A stretch of DNA of 19,260 nucleotides, from positions 1 through 19,260 of the forward strand of contig JAPDJZ010000090.1 of assembly GCA_029258815.1 (NCBI GenBank). Reading direction: 5' to 3'. Below are positions 12,104 through 18,658 of the stretch, one piece after another (position 1 is the first letter of the stretch; every line of letters starts with the position of its first letter). Source of the stretch: an archaeon (GTDB taxonomy: Archaea; Thermoproteota; Nitrososphaeria_A; Caldarchaeales; Wolframiiraptoraceae). The notes beneath the pieces are model-generated. The model was not told the origin of the DNA, ran no database searches, and saw only the letters and a list, made by a program, of their open reading frames with translations. The position numbers and the translations under genes were made by a program.

Positions 12104-13786
12104 TTGAAGCGATTTGGCGAGATAACCGAGACTTGGAATCCGGTCATAGGATGCCTACACGCATGCGTCTACTGCGTTACTGGAGATTCTCTCGTCTTGA
12201 CGGCTGATTTAATCTGGAAACCCATAAGAGAGATTGAGGTGGGTGAAGAAGTAGTTGGCTTCTCCGAACAGCAAACGCACGGATATAGGTATCTTGAGAA
12301 AGCTGTGGTGATAAATAAGGTGAAAAGAAGGAAGCGAAGAGTGTTCCTCGTGAAAGGTGAGCGCACTTCCATCAAAACTACTGAGGATCATGTATGGTTA
12401 GTAAAGAGGAGAGGGGGAGGTGATGAGGGAGAAAAACTGGTGTTTAGGAAAACGAGGCAGGTAGCTAAATGGGGTTACCCGTTAAAATTCATAAGTGAGC
12501 CGATCCCTCCGCCGGAGTTCACAACCGAATATATGAAGGGGTATATAGCGGGAATCTTCCTCGGAGATGGATCCATACGTTACTATCCGCATAAGAGGAG
12601 CTTCTTTACGAGGTTGGCGATGAAGGATTCTGAAGCACTTACCAGAACCATAGAATTCCTGAACAGGTTAAAGATCGGAAAGAATTTGAAGATTTCAACG
12701 CATAAAACCGAGACATCTATTCTGAAGAAAATAGAATCTTGGAGCAGAGGGGTCTACGATGGAGTTTTATCGATAATTGAGAGAAAGAAGCCTACACCAG
12801 ATTATATGAGGGGGTTTCTGGCAGGCCTTTACGACGCCGAAGGCTCATACTCGTGCTCAATACTAAGAATATCATCCCACGATGAGGAGGTAAAGAAGAG
12901 AACTATCGAGTATGCCAGAGCGTTTAACTTTAATTTCGTTTCGGAAGAACGGGGTATAAGGCTCGTTGGAGGCATTTCTGAGGGGCTGAGGTTCTTCGCC
13001 TTGACCTATCCCGCGATAAAGAGGAAAAAGGCTGGAATCTTCGGGAAGAGCGTAAAATTTGCTCTCGACGAATACGTGGAGGTCGAAAAGGGCGATATCG
13101 AAACGGTCTACGACATAACCACTTCAGCTGGGACTTTCATAGCGAATGGGCTATTAAGTCATAATTGCTGGGCCAGGAGGCTTGCTGCGAAGCTCGCTAG
13201 CATGGGTGTTCAGCCTTATGCTGAGAGGGATTTCGCTCCGACCCTCGTTCCTTGGAGGCTTGATAGGAGGTTTTCGAGGAGATCTTTCGTTTTCGTCTGC
13301 GATATGGGCGATCTGTTCGGGGACTGGGTTCCGAGGGATTGGATCCTCAAGGTTCTCGAGAACGTTTCGAGGAATAGGTCTGCGTCCTTCTTCTTCCTCA
13401 CGAAGAATCCTAAGCGTTATCGGGAGTTCGATTTCGGGGATAACGTGGTCCTCGGGGCGACGGTGGAGACGAATAGGCATCTTCGAGGAATCTCTAGGGC
13501 TCCTCAGCCCGTTGAGAGGCTTGAGGCGATGGCGCGCCTGGGCCACAGGTATAAGGCTCTCGTTATAGAGCCCATCCTAGACTTCGATCTAAGCCTGCTC
13601 GTTTATTGGGTTCGCAGGATTAAGCCCGTCTTCGTCGTGGTCGGATACGATAATTATGGTCATAAGCTTCCAGAGCCTAGGCTTGAGAAGACTATGGAGC
13701 TGATCGACGAGTTATCCGAGTTTACGGAGGTTAGGTGTAGGACTCTTAGAAAGGCTTGGTATGAGGAGAGCTCTTCTGATCGTTAA
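12104..13786 (+). CDS. DUF5131 (Gp37/Gp68-like) radical SAM protein containing an intein
   Basis: The precursor has 560 residues: N-extein 1-23, intein 24-354, C-extein 355-560. Spliced, the host protein has 229 residues, in line with the DUF5131 family of radical SAM-type proteins. It opens with T-W-N-P-V-I-G-C-L-H-A-C-V-Y, joined after splicing to C-W-A-R-R, giving the cluster motif C17-x3-C21-x2-C(355). Later landmarks are F-V-C-D-M-G-D-L-F-G, F-F-L-T-K-N-P-K-R-Y, V-V-L-G-A-T-V-E-T and V-I-E-P-I-L-D-F, all usual for the family. The reaction of DUF5131 proteins is not known to me. The start is TTG at 12104; ATG at 12099 is out of frame and stops at once. An A-rich promoter-like stretch lies at 12059-12070. 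The 3' end overlaps the HypB-like gene by four bases (TTAA). No partner gene is evident nearby. Confidence 0.88.
   Translation: MKRFGEITETWNPVIGCLHACVYCVTGDSLVLTADLIWKPIREIEVGEEVVGFSEQQTHGYRYLEKAVVINKVKRRKRRVFLVKGERTSIKTTEDHVWLVKRRGGGDEGEKLVFRKTRQVAKWGYPLKFISEPIPPPEFTTEYMKGYIAGIFLGDGSIRYYPHKRSFFTRLAMKDSEALTRTIEFLNRLKIGKNLKISTHKTETSILKKIESWSRGVYDGVLSIIERKKPTPDYMRGFLAGLYDAEGSYSCSILRISSHDEEVKKRTIEYARAFNFNFVSEERGIRLVGGISEGLRFFALTYPAIKRKKAGIFGKSVKFALDEYVEVEKGDIETVYDITTSAGTFIANGLLSHNCWARRLAAKLASMGVQPYAERDFAPTLVPWRLDRRFSRRSFVFVCDMGDLFGDWVPRDWILKVLENVSRNRSASFFFLTKNPKRYREFDFGDNVVLGATVETNRHLRGISRAPQPVERLEAMARLGHRYKALVIEPILDFDLSLLVYWVRRIKPVFVVVGYDNYGHKLPEPRLEKTMELIDELSEFTEVRCRTLRKAWYEESSSDR
12173..13165 (+). 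mobile_element. Intein with LAGLIDADG homing endonuclease
   Basis: The 331-residue intein starts at C24 (C-V-T-G-D-S-L-V, block A) and ends H353-N354 followed by C355. Block B is seen as S-I-K-T-T-E-D-H; the C-terminal splice block as V-Y-D-I-T-T-S-A-G-T-F-I-A-N-G-L-L-S-H-N. Two LAGLIDADG helices occur, G-Y-I-A-G-I-F-L-G-D-G-S-I (146-158) and G-F-L-A-G-L-Y-D-A-E-G-S-Y (237-249), each with its catalytic acid (D155, E246), so both splicing and homing look intact. Two 60-base lines I counted (12181-12240 and 12601-12660) are about 43% GC, against about 60% or more in nearby genes, with more AT-ending codons. That points to recent gain. Insertion is immediately before the third cluster cysteine of the host motif. 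Confidence 0.95.
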
Positions 13787-14508
13787 ACTAGCTTATCCGC
13801 CACCTTCCTGAGATCTTCGGCGAACCTGATTCCAAGAAGTTTATCGGGGTTTCCGATGGCTTCCTCGACCTCTGGATCGAAGGATATCGAGCCCAGATAC
13901 CTCTCGCCCAGCTCCTCGACCTCCCCTCTAATCGACTTCATCTCCGCGCTCGCCATGTTCTCGACGACGCCTATCACCTGCGCTCGAACGCTCCTAAGTA
14001 TCTCGATAAGCTTCTTAATCGTTTCGAGGGAGAGCCTTGAGGGCGTCGAGACGACTAGGAAGCCCACCCTCTTGATGAGCCTCAGCAGGTCTAGGAGGGC
14101 GTCTCCCATCCCGGGGGGCGTGTCGATGACTAAATAGTCTAGATCACCCCACCTCGTTAGAGCCAGAATCTCTATGAAGGCGTTCGTTACGTCCTCGCCT
14201 CTTAGAGGTGACGGCTTTCCTCCCGTGAAGAAGCTTATCGAGGTATAGCTGACGCCGCGAACCTTGGGCGGCACAACTCCCTTATCTTCCAGCGGGTAAG
14301 CCGACTCGGCTCCGAGAATTAGGTGGGTTGAGGGATTCGTGAAGTCGAGATCCATCAGCCCGGCTCTAAACCCTTTCTCGGAGAGTATTAGGGCTAGGGT
14401 CGACGCTATCAGGCTCTTCCCAACCCCGCCCTTCCCGCTCGCGACGGCTATAAGCCTCTTAATTCTCCCGAGCCTCTCGTCTATTACGCTAAGCCTAGGA
14501 TCTATCAT
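13783..14508 (-). CDS. ATPase-type HypB, MinD/Mrp-family P-loop protein
   Basis: The 241-residue protein has the deviant Walker A loop S-G-K-G-G-V-G-K-S (24-32), D-L-D (53-55) and V-I-D-T-P-P-G-M-G-D (about 131-140), the marks of the Mrp/MinD ATPase group. It lacks the CxxC of iron-sulfur carrier Nbp35/Mrp scaffolds. It starts inside the stop of hypA (ATGA, 14505-14508). In Thermococcus the partner of HypA is an ATPase of exactly this family rather than the GTPase HypB, and it helps deliver nickel to [NiFe] hydrogenase. I therefore call it ATPase-type HypB by family plus gene order. A general Mrp-like role in metal-cofactor delivery is the alternative. Its stop overlaps that of the convergent DUF5131 gene. 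Confidence 0.82.
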   Translation of the reverse strand: MIDPRLSVIDERLGRIKRLIAVASGKGGVGKSLIASTLALILSEKGFRAGLMDLDFTNPSTHLILGAESAYPLEDKGVVPPKVRGVSYTSISFFTGGKPSPLRGEDVTNAFIEILALTRWGDLDYLVIDTPPGMGDALLDLLRLIKRVGFLVVSTPSRLSLETIKKLIEILRSVRAQVIGVVENMASAEMKSIRGEVEELGERYLGSISFDPEVEEAIGNPDKLLGIRFAEDLRKVADKLV

Positions 14509-14909
14509 CCCGATTTCTCACCCACTATACTCTCGATCCAGACGCCCCTGCCCTTAACGACCTCGAAATCCGGGCTACCGCATCTCGGGCACCTCAGAAA
14601 AGCGTGGGCCACCTCGGGGATCACGTGAATCGCCTCCCTAATCTCGGGGTCGAGCTCCTCCCCCCTAAACCTCCAAGTCCTCCCGCAGGCCCTGCACCTG
14701 AACTCGGCCCTCTCCACGCTTATCTCGAAGCCCGCCTCCGGTAGAAGCTTCTCGGCGATCTGGCTTAGAGCGAATTTGAAGACCTCGAGATCTATCTGCT
14801 GAAGCTCCCCAACCTTAATCTTGACTAACGTGATCTTCCCAAGCCCGCGCTCGCCGGCAAGCTTAGAAGCGGCCGAGACGACGGCCTCCGCTAAAGCCCA
14901 TTCGTGCAC
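14505..14909 (-). CDS. hypA: HypA, nickel metallochaperone for [NiFe] hydrogenase
   Basis: The protein has 134 residues. M-H-E at the N-terminus supplies the conserved nickel-binding H2 and E3. The zinc site is made of C72-x2-C75 and C107-x2-C110, with about 31 residues between the two pairs. Bacterial HypA has a shorter spacer; an extended one (here R-T-W-R-F-R-G-E-E-L-D-P-E-I onward) is known from Thermococcus HypA, which works with an ATPase-type HypB, the very neighbour found here. GTG at 14909 is the start: the TATA-like GGTTTAAATAGG (14931-14942) is centred about 27 bases away, so the mRNA should be leaderless. No hydrogenase structural gene lies in the window. Confidence 0.93.
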   Translation of the reverse strand: MHEWALAEAVVSAASKLAGERGLGKITLVKIKVGELQQIDLEVFKFALSQIAEKLLPEAGFEISVERAEFRCRACGRTWRFRGEELDPEIREAIHVIPEVAHAFLRCPRCGSPDFEVVKGRGVWIESIVGEKSG

Positions 14910-14930
14910 GGAGACAAGGCCCCCGGAAAC

Positions 14931-14942
14931 CCTATTTAAACC
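14931..14942 (-). promoter_or_regulatory. TATA-like box for hypA-hypB
   Basis: The minus strand reads GGTTTAAATAGG, a good archaeal TATA box. It is centred about 27 bases before GTG at 14909 and implies a leaderless hypA-hypB transcript. Confidence 0.6.
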
Positions 14943-14950
14943 AACCCCGC

Positions 14951-15475
14951 CTACCCCTCCTTCACTATCCCCAATATCTCCCTAAACTTTTCGTGCTCGG
15001 CGGTTTCGAGGAGCTCGTAGATTATCGCCTCGGAGGTCGCCGGAATCGCCCCCTCCCGAACCATTCTAAGCACGGCAACCTCCTTATCGTAATCCCTTCT
15101 AGACCCGATGGAGTCTAGAGCCACGTAGACTCGATAGCCCTCTCCCAGAAGGTCTAATGCTGTCTGAAGCACGCAGACGTGCGCTTCAATCCCGACTAGG
15201 ATGCAGGTGTCCGGGCCGACCTCCCTAAGCCTGCGCAGAAACTCCCCGCAGCGCATACAGCTGAAGCTCGCCTTCGTAACGGGCTCGGAGTCGAGGACTT
15301 CCCGAACCTCCTTTACGGTCTCGCCCAATTTAATCTGCTCGGTTAGGATTATGGGTATTCCGAGGATCCTGCAAGCCTTAATCAGCTTCACGGCGTTCCT
15401 CAGGATGTCCTCGATCCCCGATACGTGCTTGGCGAGCCTCTCCTGAAAATCGATAACGATTAACGCCGGCTTCAT
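14951..15475 (-). CDS. Isochorismatase-family cysteine hydrolase (ISOC1/YcaC-like)
   Basis: The 174-residue protein has the isochorismatase fold pattern: A-L-I-V-I-D-F-Q-E (4-12, D9), T-K-A-S-F-S-C (67-73, K68) and V-G-I-E-A-H-V-C-V-L-Q-T-A (94-106, cis-peptide E97-A98 and nucleophile C101). These give the D9-K68-C101 triad. The tail with a second S-R-x-x-x-D and the Y-E-L-L-E-T-A-E-H-x-x-F-R-E-I pattern resembles the ISOC1/YcaC subgroup rather than nicotinamidase, whose metal-binding Asp-x-His-His set is not seen. Its true substrate is unknown; amide hydrolysis is the likely chemistry. ATG at 15475 lies a few bases behind the start predicted from the TATA-like box. It does not appear to belong to the hyp unit 41 bases downstream, which has its own promoter. 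Confidence 0.85.
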   Translation of the reverse strand: MKPALIVIDFQERLAKHVSGIEDILRNAVKLIKACRILGIPIILTEQIKLGETVKEVREVLDSEPVTKASFSCMRCGEFLRRLREVGPDTCILVGIEAHVCVLQTALDLLGEGYRVYVALDSIGSRRDYDKEVAVLRMVREGAIPATSEAIIYELLETAEHEKFREILGIVKEG

Positions 15476-15498
15476 AAGCGCTTAATCCCAATCCCCGG

Positions 15499-15507
15499 AA
15501 ATAAATC
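15499..15507 (-). promoter_or_regulatory. TATA-like box for the isochorismatase-like gene
   Basis: The minus strand reads GATTTATTT, centred 28 bases before ATG at 15475, so the transcript would begin within a few bases of the start codon. Confidence 0.45.
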
Positions 15508-15545
15508 ATTCACCGGAAACTAGGCGGACGCGCGGAGGGGGCTCC

Positions 15546-16310
15546 TCACGATCCGCGCTCCCCGCGGATCCAGTATAGCTTTCGGCTGCTCCAATTCTCG
15601 ACGGCTTCGGGGAGCGGCTTCCGGTAAAGGTATTCTCGAACGAATCGTATATGCTCTCTTACGAGCTCCTCGGCCTCCTTCTCATCGACCGCCCCCTTTG
15701 CGAGCTTTCTTCTCAGGATCTCGATCGGCGTGAAGTGATACGGCTGCCCGAGATACCTTACCCTAAGCTTCACGCCCTCAAGCTTCAGCCTATTTCTTAG
15801 ATGGGCTGGCGCGTAATCGGAGATGCATATCGACTTATCGTAGTTCGTCGAGATGCTGGCGGCCTTCTCGGCCTCCCTCTCGGAGGCGGCCTCCCACAGT
15901 CTCGCTCCCTCGCCGAGGACTCTGAGCCACTCCCTAACATCGACTCTGCCCGTAATCATGCTTCTAAGGGTTAGGAGGGCGAGCTGAAGGGAATGCTCCG
16001 CGCTCACCCTAAAAGCCGCCGGATCTCCATAACAGTACACGTCGAATCTCCTCCTAATCTTGGACAGGCTTTCCAAGATCTCCTCGTATCCCTTAAGCCA
16101 AGCCGCCGGGGGCTCCGGAAGCCTACCCCCGACTTCCTCGAAGAACCTCTCATAATCCATGATCCCGGAAGCCAGCTCAGCCACGAGGTCTTCTATGCTC
16201 TCCGGAAGATTGAGGAGAACCGCCTGAGGCTCCTCCTCCACTATCCTCCTTAAGGCCTCCCGCGCGGCCCTCCTGCTCGGAGGCTTAACTAGGATCTCGA
16301 CCTCCGCCAT
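15546..16310 (-). CDS. Unrecognised soluble protein, 254 residues
   Basis: I do not recognise this family. The protein starts M-A-E-V-E-I-L-V-K-P-P-S-R-R-A-A, then shows an alternating helix/strand pattern: P-Q-A-V-L-L-N-L-P-E-S-I-E-D-L (about 28-42), a helical stretch, and F-D-V-Y-C-Y-G-D-P-A-A-F (about 89-100), followed by mostly helical sequence rich in Arg, Glu and Leu. There is no membrane segment and no cysteine pair. The opening strand-helix pattern is a little like TraB/PrgY-type or erythromycin-esterase-type proteins, where PxxxxxE-L/P-P follows the first strand, but their catalytic motifs are not visible and I do not claim the match. It has a TATA-like sequence (16340-16351) and appears to be a single transcription unit. 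Good codon quality and absence of a competing frame make it a real gene. Confidence 0.7.
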   Translation of the reverse strand: MAEVEILVKPPSRRAAREALRRIVEEEPQAVLLNLPESIEDLVAELASGIMDYERFFEEVGGRLPEPPAAWLKGYEEILESLSKIRRRFDVYCYGDPAAFRVSAEHSLQLALLTLRSMITGRVDVREWLRVLGEGARLWEAASEREAEKAASISTNYDKSICISDYAPAHLRNRLKLEGVKLRVRYLGQPYHFTPIEILRRKLAKGAVDEKEAEELVREHIRFVREYLYRKPLPEAVENWSSRKLYWIRGERGS

Positions 16311-16363
16311 TAGCTCGAATTCATAACCGGTCGCCGTCGATTTATCCTTTTAGAGCGCGTATT

Positions 16364-17515
16364 TTATAATCCGGCTTCGGCGAGCCCTAGGAGCGCCACG
16401 TTCCCGACGTTCACGTTTTTAAGATGCTTCTTAGCCGCTTGATAGCATTCCTCAACCTGCTTCCTCGGGGTAACCGTTACGTCGCTCATGAGGTAATCCG
16501 GGTGGAATACGAGGAGGCTGTAGGGTATCTCGGGGTCGAGGCTGGCGATGAACTCCGCGATCCTAGAGACCTCGTATTCGTCTACGTAGTGGGGGACGAG
16601 GAGCGTGGTGGCGTTTAGGACCGGGATCCCGCGCCTCCTCTCGTAGAACTCTCGATAGATGAGCTCGAAGTTCTCGAAGGTCCGCTTATTATCCCTCCCG
16701 GTTAAGGCTAGGTGGACGCTCGGCGTATACGCCTTGAGATCGAACTTGATGTTCCCGCCGCTCACGTATGCGAGCTCGCCGGCCCTCTTCACGAGCTCCC
16801 TCGCGCCGCATCCATTCCACTCAAAGCATATCCTAACTATCCTCTTCTCGGGCTTCTCCTCGAGAATTCTCCGAGAGGCGTTTAGCGCGAAGGGGAGCTG
16901 AGGCTCCGGGGATCCGCCGAACCAGCACCAGCACGTAATCCTACTTTCCCTAAGCGTAAGCTCGACGAGCTCATCGGCCGAGACCACCCTTCCCTCCCCA
17001 AGCCTCTTATGAGACCAGTTCTGGCAGAAGAGGCAGTCGAAGCTGCATCCATAGAAGAATAGGGCTAGGTTATAGTAGCCGTACTCCGGGCCGTCCCTGA
17101 CGGCGTATCTGGGATAGCCCGCCCCGGTCCCCGCGGGGCAGAACCAAGCGGCGCAGCAATTCGTGACGTGTGCGTCGAGGTAGTAGTGGAGCAGCGCGCG
17201 CTCGCTGTTCACCGTGGACTCGAGCCTTCCGCCGACGTTTCTCCGGAGCCCGCAGTATCCGGCCTCGCCTTCGCCCATTACGCAGTCCGCGCTGCAGAGT
17301 CCGCATCTTATCCCGCCCTTGCTTCTGGGGGGCTCCGGCGGCAGGCCGAACTTCCCCCTACTCTCCCGATGAGTTTTCATAGCGTATGGTAGAGCTTCAT
17401 CCGGCTTCTCCCTAAGGCAGTCGACGCAGACCCCTATGCTCCCGGAGATCTGCTTAAGCCTCCTCCCGCAAAGCCTGCACTCCTTCTCCGAGACGTTCCT
17501 CGGGAGAATTATCAA
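16364..17515 (-). CDS. Cysteine-rich radical SAM protein related to pyruvate formate-lyase activase
   Basis: The 383-residue protein has the radical SAM cluster motif in F-F-Y-G-C-S-F-D-C-L-F-C-Q-N-W (C157, C161, C164), with W-F-G-G-S-P-E-P downstream as the SAM-binding GGE-like region. The sequence is close in style to PflA-related proteins of unknown function (COG1180/COG2108 type). N-terminal of the core are a four-cysteine zinc-ribbon-like knot (C13, C16, C30, C33) and a second cluster (C71, C74, C78, C88), then C120, C121 and C126. These could hold additional zinc or iron-sulfur sites. The substrate is unknown. The start is TTG at 17515, about 12 bases behind the start predicted from the TATA-like box at 17549-17557; no ATG is available upstream. 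It diverges from uppP. Confidence 0.85.
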   Translation of the reverse strand: MIILPRNVSEKECRLCGRRLKQISGSIGVCVDCLREKPDEALPYAMKTHRESRGKFGLPPEPPRSKGGIRCGLCSADCVMGEGEAGYCGLRRNVGGRLESTVNSERALLHYYLDAHVTNCCAAWFCPAGTGAGYPRYAVRDGPEYGYYNLALFFYGCSFDCLFCQNWSHKRLGEGRVVSADELVELTLRESRITCWCWFGGSPEPQLPFALNASRRILEEKPEKRIVRICFEWNGCGARELVKRAGELAYVSGGNIKFDLKAYTPSVHLALTGRDNKRTFENFELIYREFYERRRGIPVLNATTLLVPHYVDEYEVSRIAEFIASLDPEIPYSLLVFHPDYLMSDVTVTPRKQVEECYQAAKKHLKNVNVGNVALLGLAEAGL

Positions 17516-17548
17516 GACCCTTCCTTCTCGAGAAAACTTCTCCCGGTC

Positions 17549-17557
17549 GATATATCA
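17549..17557 (-). promoter_or_regulatory. TATA-like box for the cysteine-rich radical SAM gene
   Basis: The minus strand reads TGATATATCG. It predicts a start near 17527 and a leader of about 12 bases before TTG at 17515. Confidence 0.5.
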
Positions 17558-17574
17558 GCTTTTTCGAGGAAAAG

Positions 17575-17585
17575 GGAATATATTG
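17575..17585 (+). promoter_or_regulatory. TATA-like box for uppP
   Basis: GGAATATATTG predicts a start near 17607 and a leader of about 18 bases before TTG at 17625. It lies back to back with the minus-strand box at 17549-17557. Confidence 0.45.
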
Positions 17586-17624
17586 GCGGGGCTTTCCACC
17601 CCTGAAGAGGCGGGCTGATGCATC

Positions 17625-18434
17625 TTGAGCGTGATCTATGACGTTCTTCTCGGGGCGATCTCCGGGGCCGCTCAAGGGGTCTTCGAGTGGATTCCCGTTA
17701 GCAGCAAGACAATCCTGCTCATGATCTTCTACTGGGCGGGCTACCCCCCATCGACCGCGTATCTCCTCGGCTTATTCCTAAACGGCTCGACAGCCCTAGC
17801 GGCCGCGATCTACCTCAGGAGAGAGGTCTATGATGTTCTTAGAGGGATTAGGTTCAGCGGGATGGGGAGAAGGACTCTGCTCTTCCTCGTATCCTCGACG
17901 GCGGTTACGGGCTTGGTCGGCGCGCCCCTGGCTTGGCTCGTAGCAGAATCCCTCGAGAAGCTCGACAGATTATCCATGCTCCTCGTGGGTGTGCTTTACC
18001 TAGCAACCAGCATCCTCCTATGGATTAGAAAGGGGATTCGGCCCAGCACGCTCGGCGACCTCAAGCCGATCAGAGATGGAATCGTGGCCGGGCTCGCTCA
18101 AGGCTTCTCAACCCTCCCTGGGGTCAGCCGAAGCGGGACGACAATCCTAACTCTCCTCCTCTTGGGCTATCACCCGACCGCGGCGCTAAAGCTCTCATTC
18201 CTAATGAGCATACCGGCGACGATCGGGGGGTCGATATACTCGTATATGCTCCACGGTGAATCGGTATCAGCCCTCCCGCAGCTGGCGATCCTCGCATCGA
18301 TCTTAACGGCCCTCCTAATCTCGATAACAACGATATCGATGATCATGAGGGCGTCGGAAAAGCTGAAGCCCCACCTATTCACCCTAATCCTCGCAGCCCT
18401 AACGATCGCGACGGCTTTACAAGCCTCAACCTAA
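17625..18434 (+). CDS. uppP: UppP/BacA-family polyprenyl-diphosphate phosphatase
   Basis: Family members dephosphorylate undecaprenyl diphosphate to recycle the lipid carrier used for cell-surface glycans; in Archaea the carrier is expected to be dolichol-like. The 269-residue membrane protein has both family signatures: the (E/Q)-x-x-x-E motif in Q17-G-V-F-E21-W-I-P-V-S-S-K and P-G-V-S-R-S-G-T-T (165-173). About eight hydrophobic segments are seen, as expected. The first motif ends S-S-K-T where bacterial enzymes have S-S-T-G-H, so the conserved histidine is missing here; archaeal members differ in this region. The start is TTG at 17625; GTG at 17631 is a possible alternative. tRNA-Thr follows 56 bases after the stop codon. 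Two glycosyltransferase-like genes elsewhere in the window may feed the same carrier pool. Confidence 0.88.
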   Translation: MSVIYDVLLGAISGAAQGVFEWIPVSSKTILLMIFYWAGYPPSTAYLLGLFLNGSTALAAAIYLRREVYDVLRGIRFSGMGRRTLLFLVSSTAVTGLVGAPLAWLVAESLEKLDRLSMLLVGVLYLATSILLWIRKGIRPSTLGDLKPIRDGIVAGLAQGFSTLPGVSRSGTTILTLLLLGYHPTAALKLSFLMSIPATIGGSIYSYMLHGESVSALPQLAILASILTALLISITTISMIMRASEKLKPHLFTLILAALTIATALQAST

Positions 18435-18449
18435 AAACGCGAGCGGCCA

Positions 18450-18461
18450 AAAATCTAAAAT
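18450..18461 (+). promoter_or_regulatory. AT-rich TATA-like region for tRNA-Thr
   Basis: AAAATCTAAAAT lies about 30-40 bases ahead of the mature tRNA start at 18491. This is slightly far for the usual distance, so a short 5' leader removed by RNase P is likely. Confidence 0.35.
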
Positions 18462-18490
18462 CTAGGCTGGGAGCGCTGGAAGCGGGAGCC

Positions 18491-18584
18491 GCCCCGGTAG
18501 CTCAGCAGGTAGAGCGGCGGCCTTGTATCGGCTTAAGGAGCGCGGGAAAGCCGCAGGCCGCGGGTTCGAAGCCCGCCCGGGGCT
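18491..18584 (+). tRNA. tRNA-Thr(UGU): tRNA-Thr(UGU) with a 21-nt bulge-helix-bulge intron
   Basis: Acceptor GCCCCGG (18491-18497) pairs with CCGGGGC (18577-18583), discriminator T18584. D-stem GCTC/GAGC (18500-18503/18512-18515), anticodon stem GCGGC (18517-18521) with GCCGC (18550-18554), T-stem GCGGG/CCCGC (18560-18564/18572-18576) with loop TTCGAAG. The anticodon TGT (18524-18526) gives threonine, and U as discriminator is usual for archaeal tRNA-Thr. An intron at 18528-18548 occupies the canonical 37/38 site; the mature tRNA has 73 bases. The CCA end is not encoded. Confidence 0.95.
18528..18548 (+). other. tRNA-Thr intron, BHB splice structure with weak inner helix
   Basis: The central helix CTTG (18522-18525) with CGGG (18543-18546) and bulges TAT (18526-18528) and AAA (18547-18549) match a BHB; cuts after the second base of each bulge release 21 bases. 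The inner helix is short: C18529-G18542 and G18530-C18541, then perhaps a bulged C-G/T-A pair. It is weaker than the tRNA-Pro one. Confidence 0.85.
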
Positions 18585-18658
18585 TAACCTCCCCAGAGTT
18601 TGGGCGATGCTTCATCATGCGCGTTAGGCTTGTAGCCGTCCCCGGGTCCCATCCGCCG

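Noticed and set aside
14951..15475. Nicotinamidase
   Set aside because: The catalytic triad is present, but the metal-binding Asp/His set of nicotinamidases is not seen; the C-terminal pattern fits ISOC1/YcaC-like hydrolases better.
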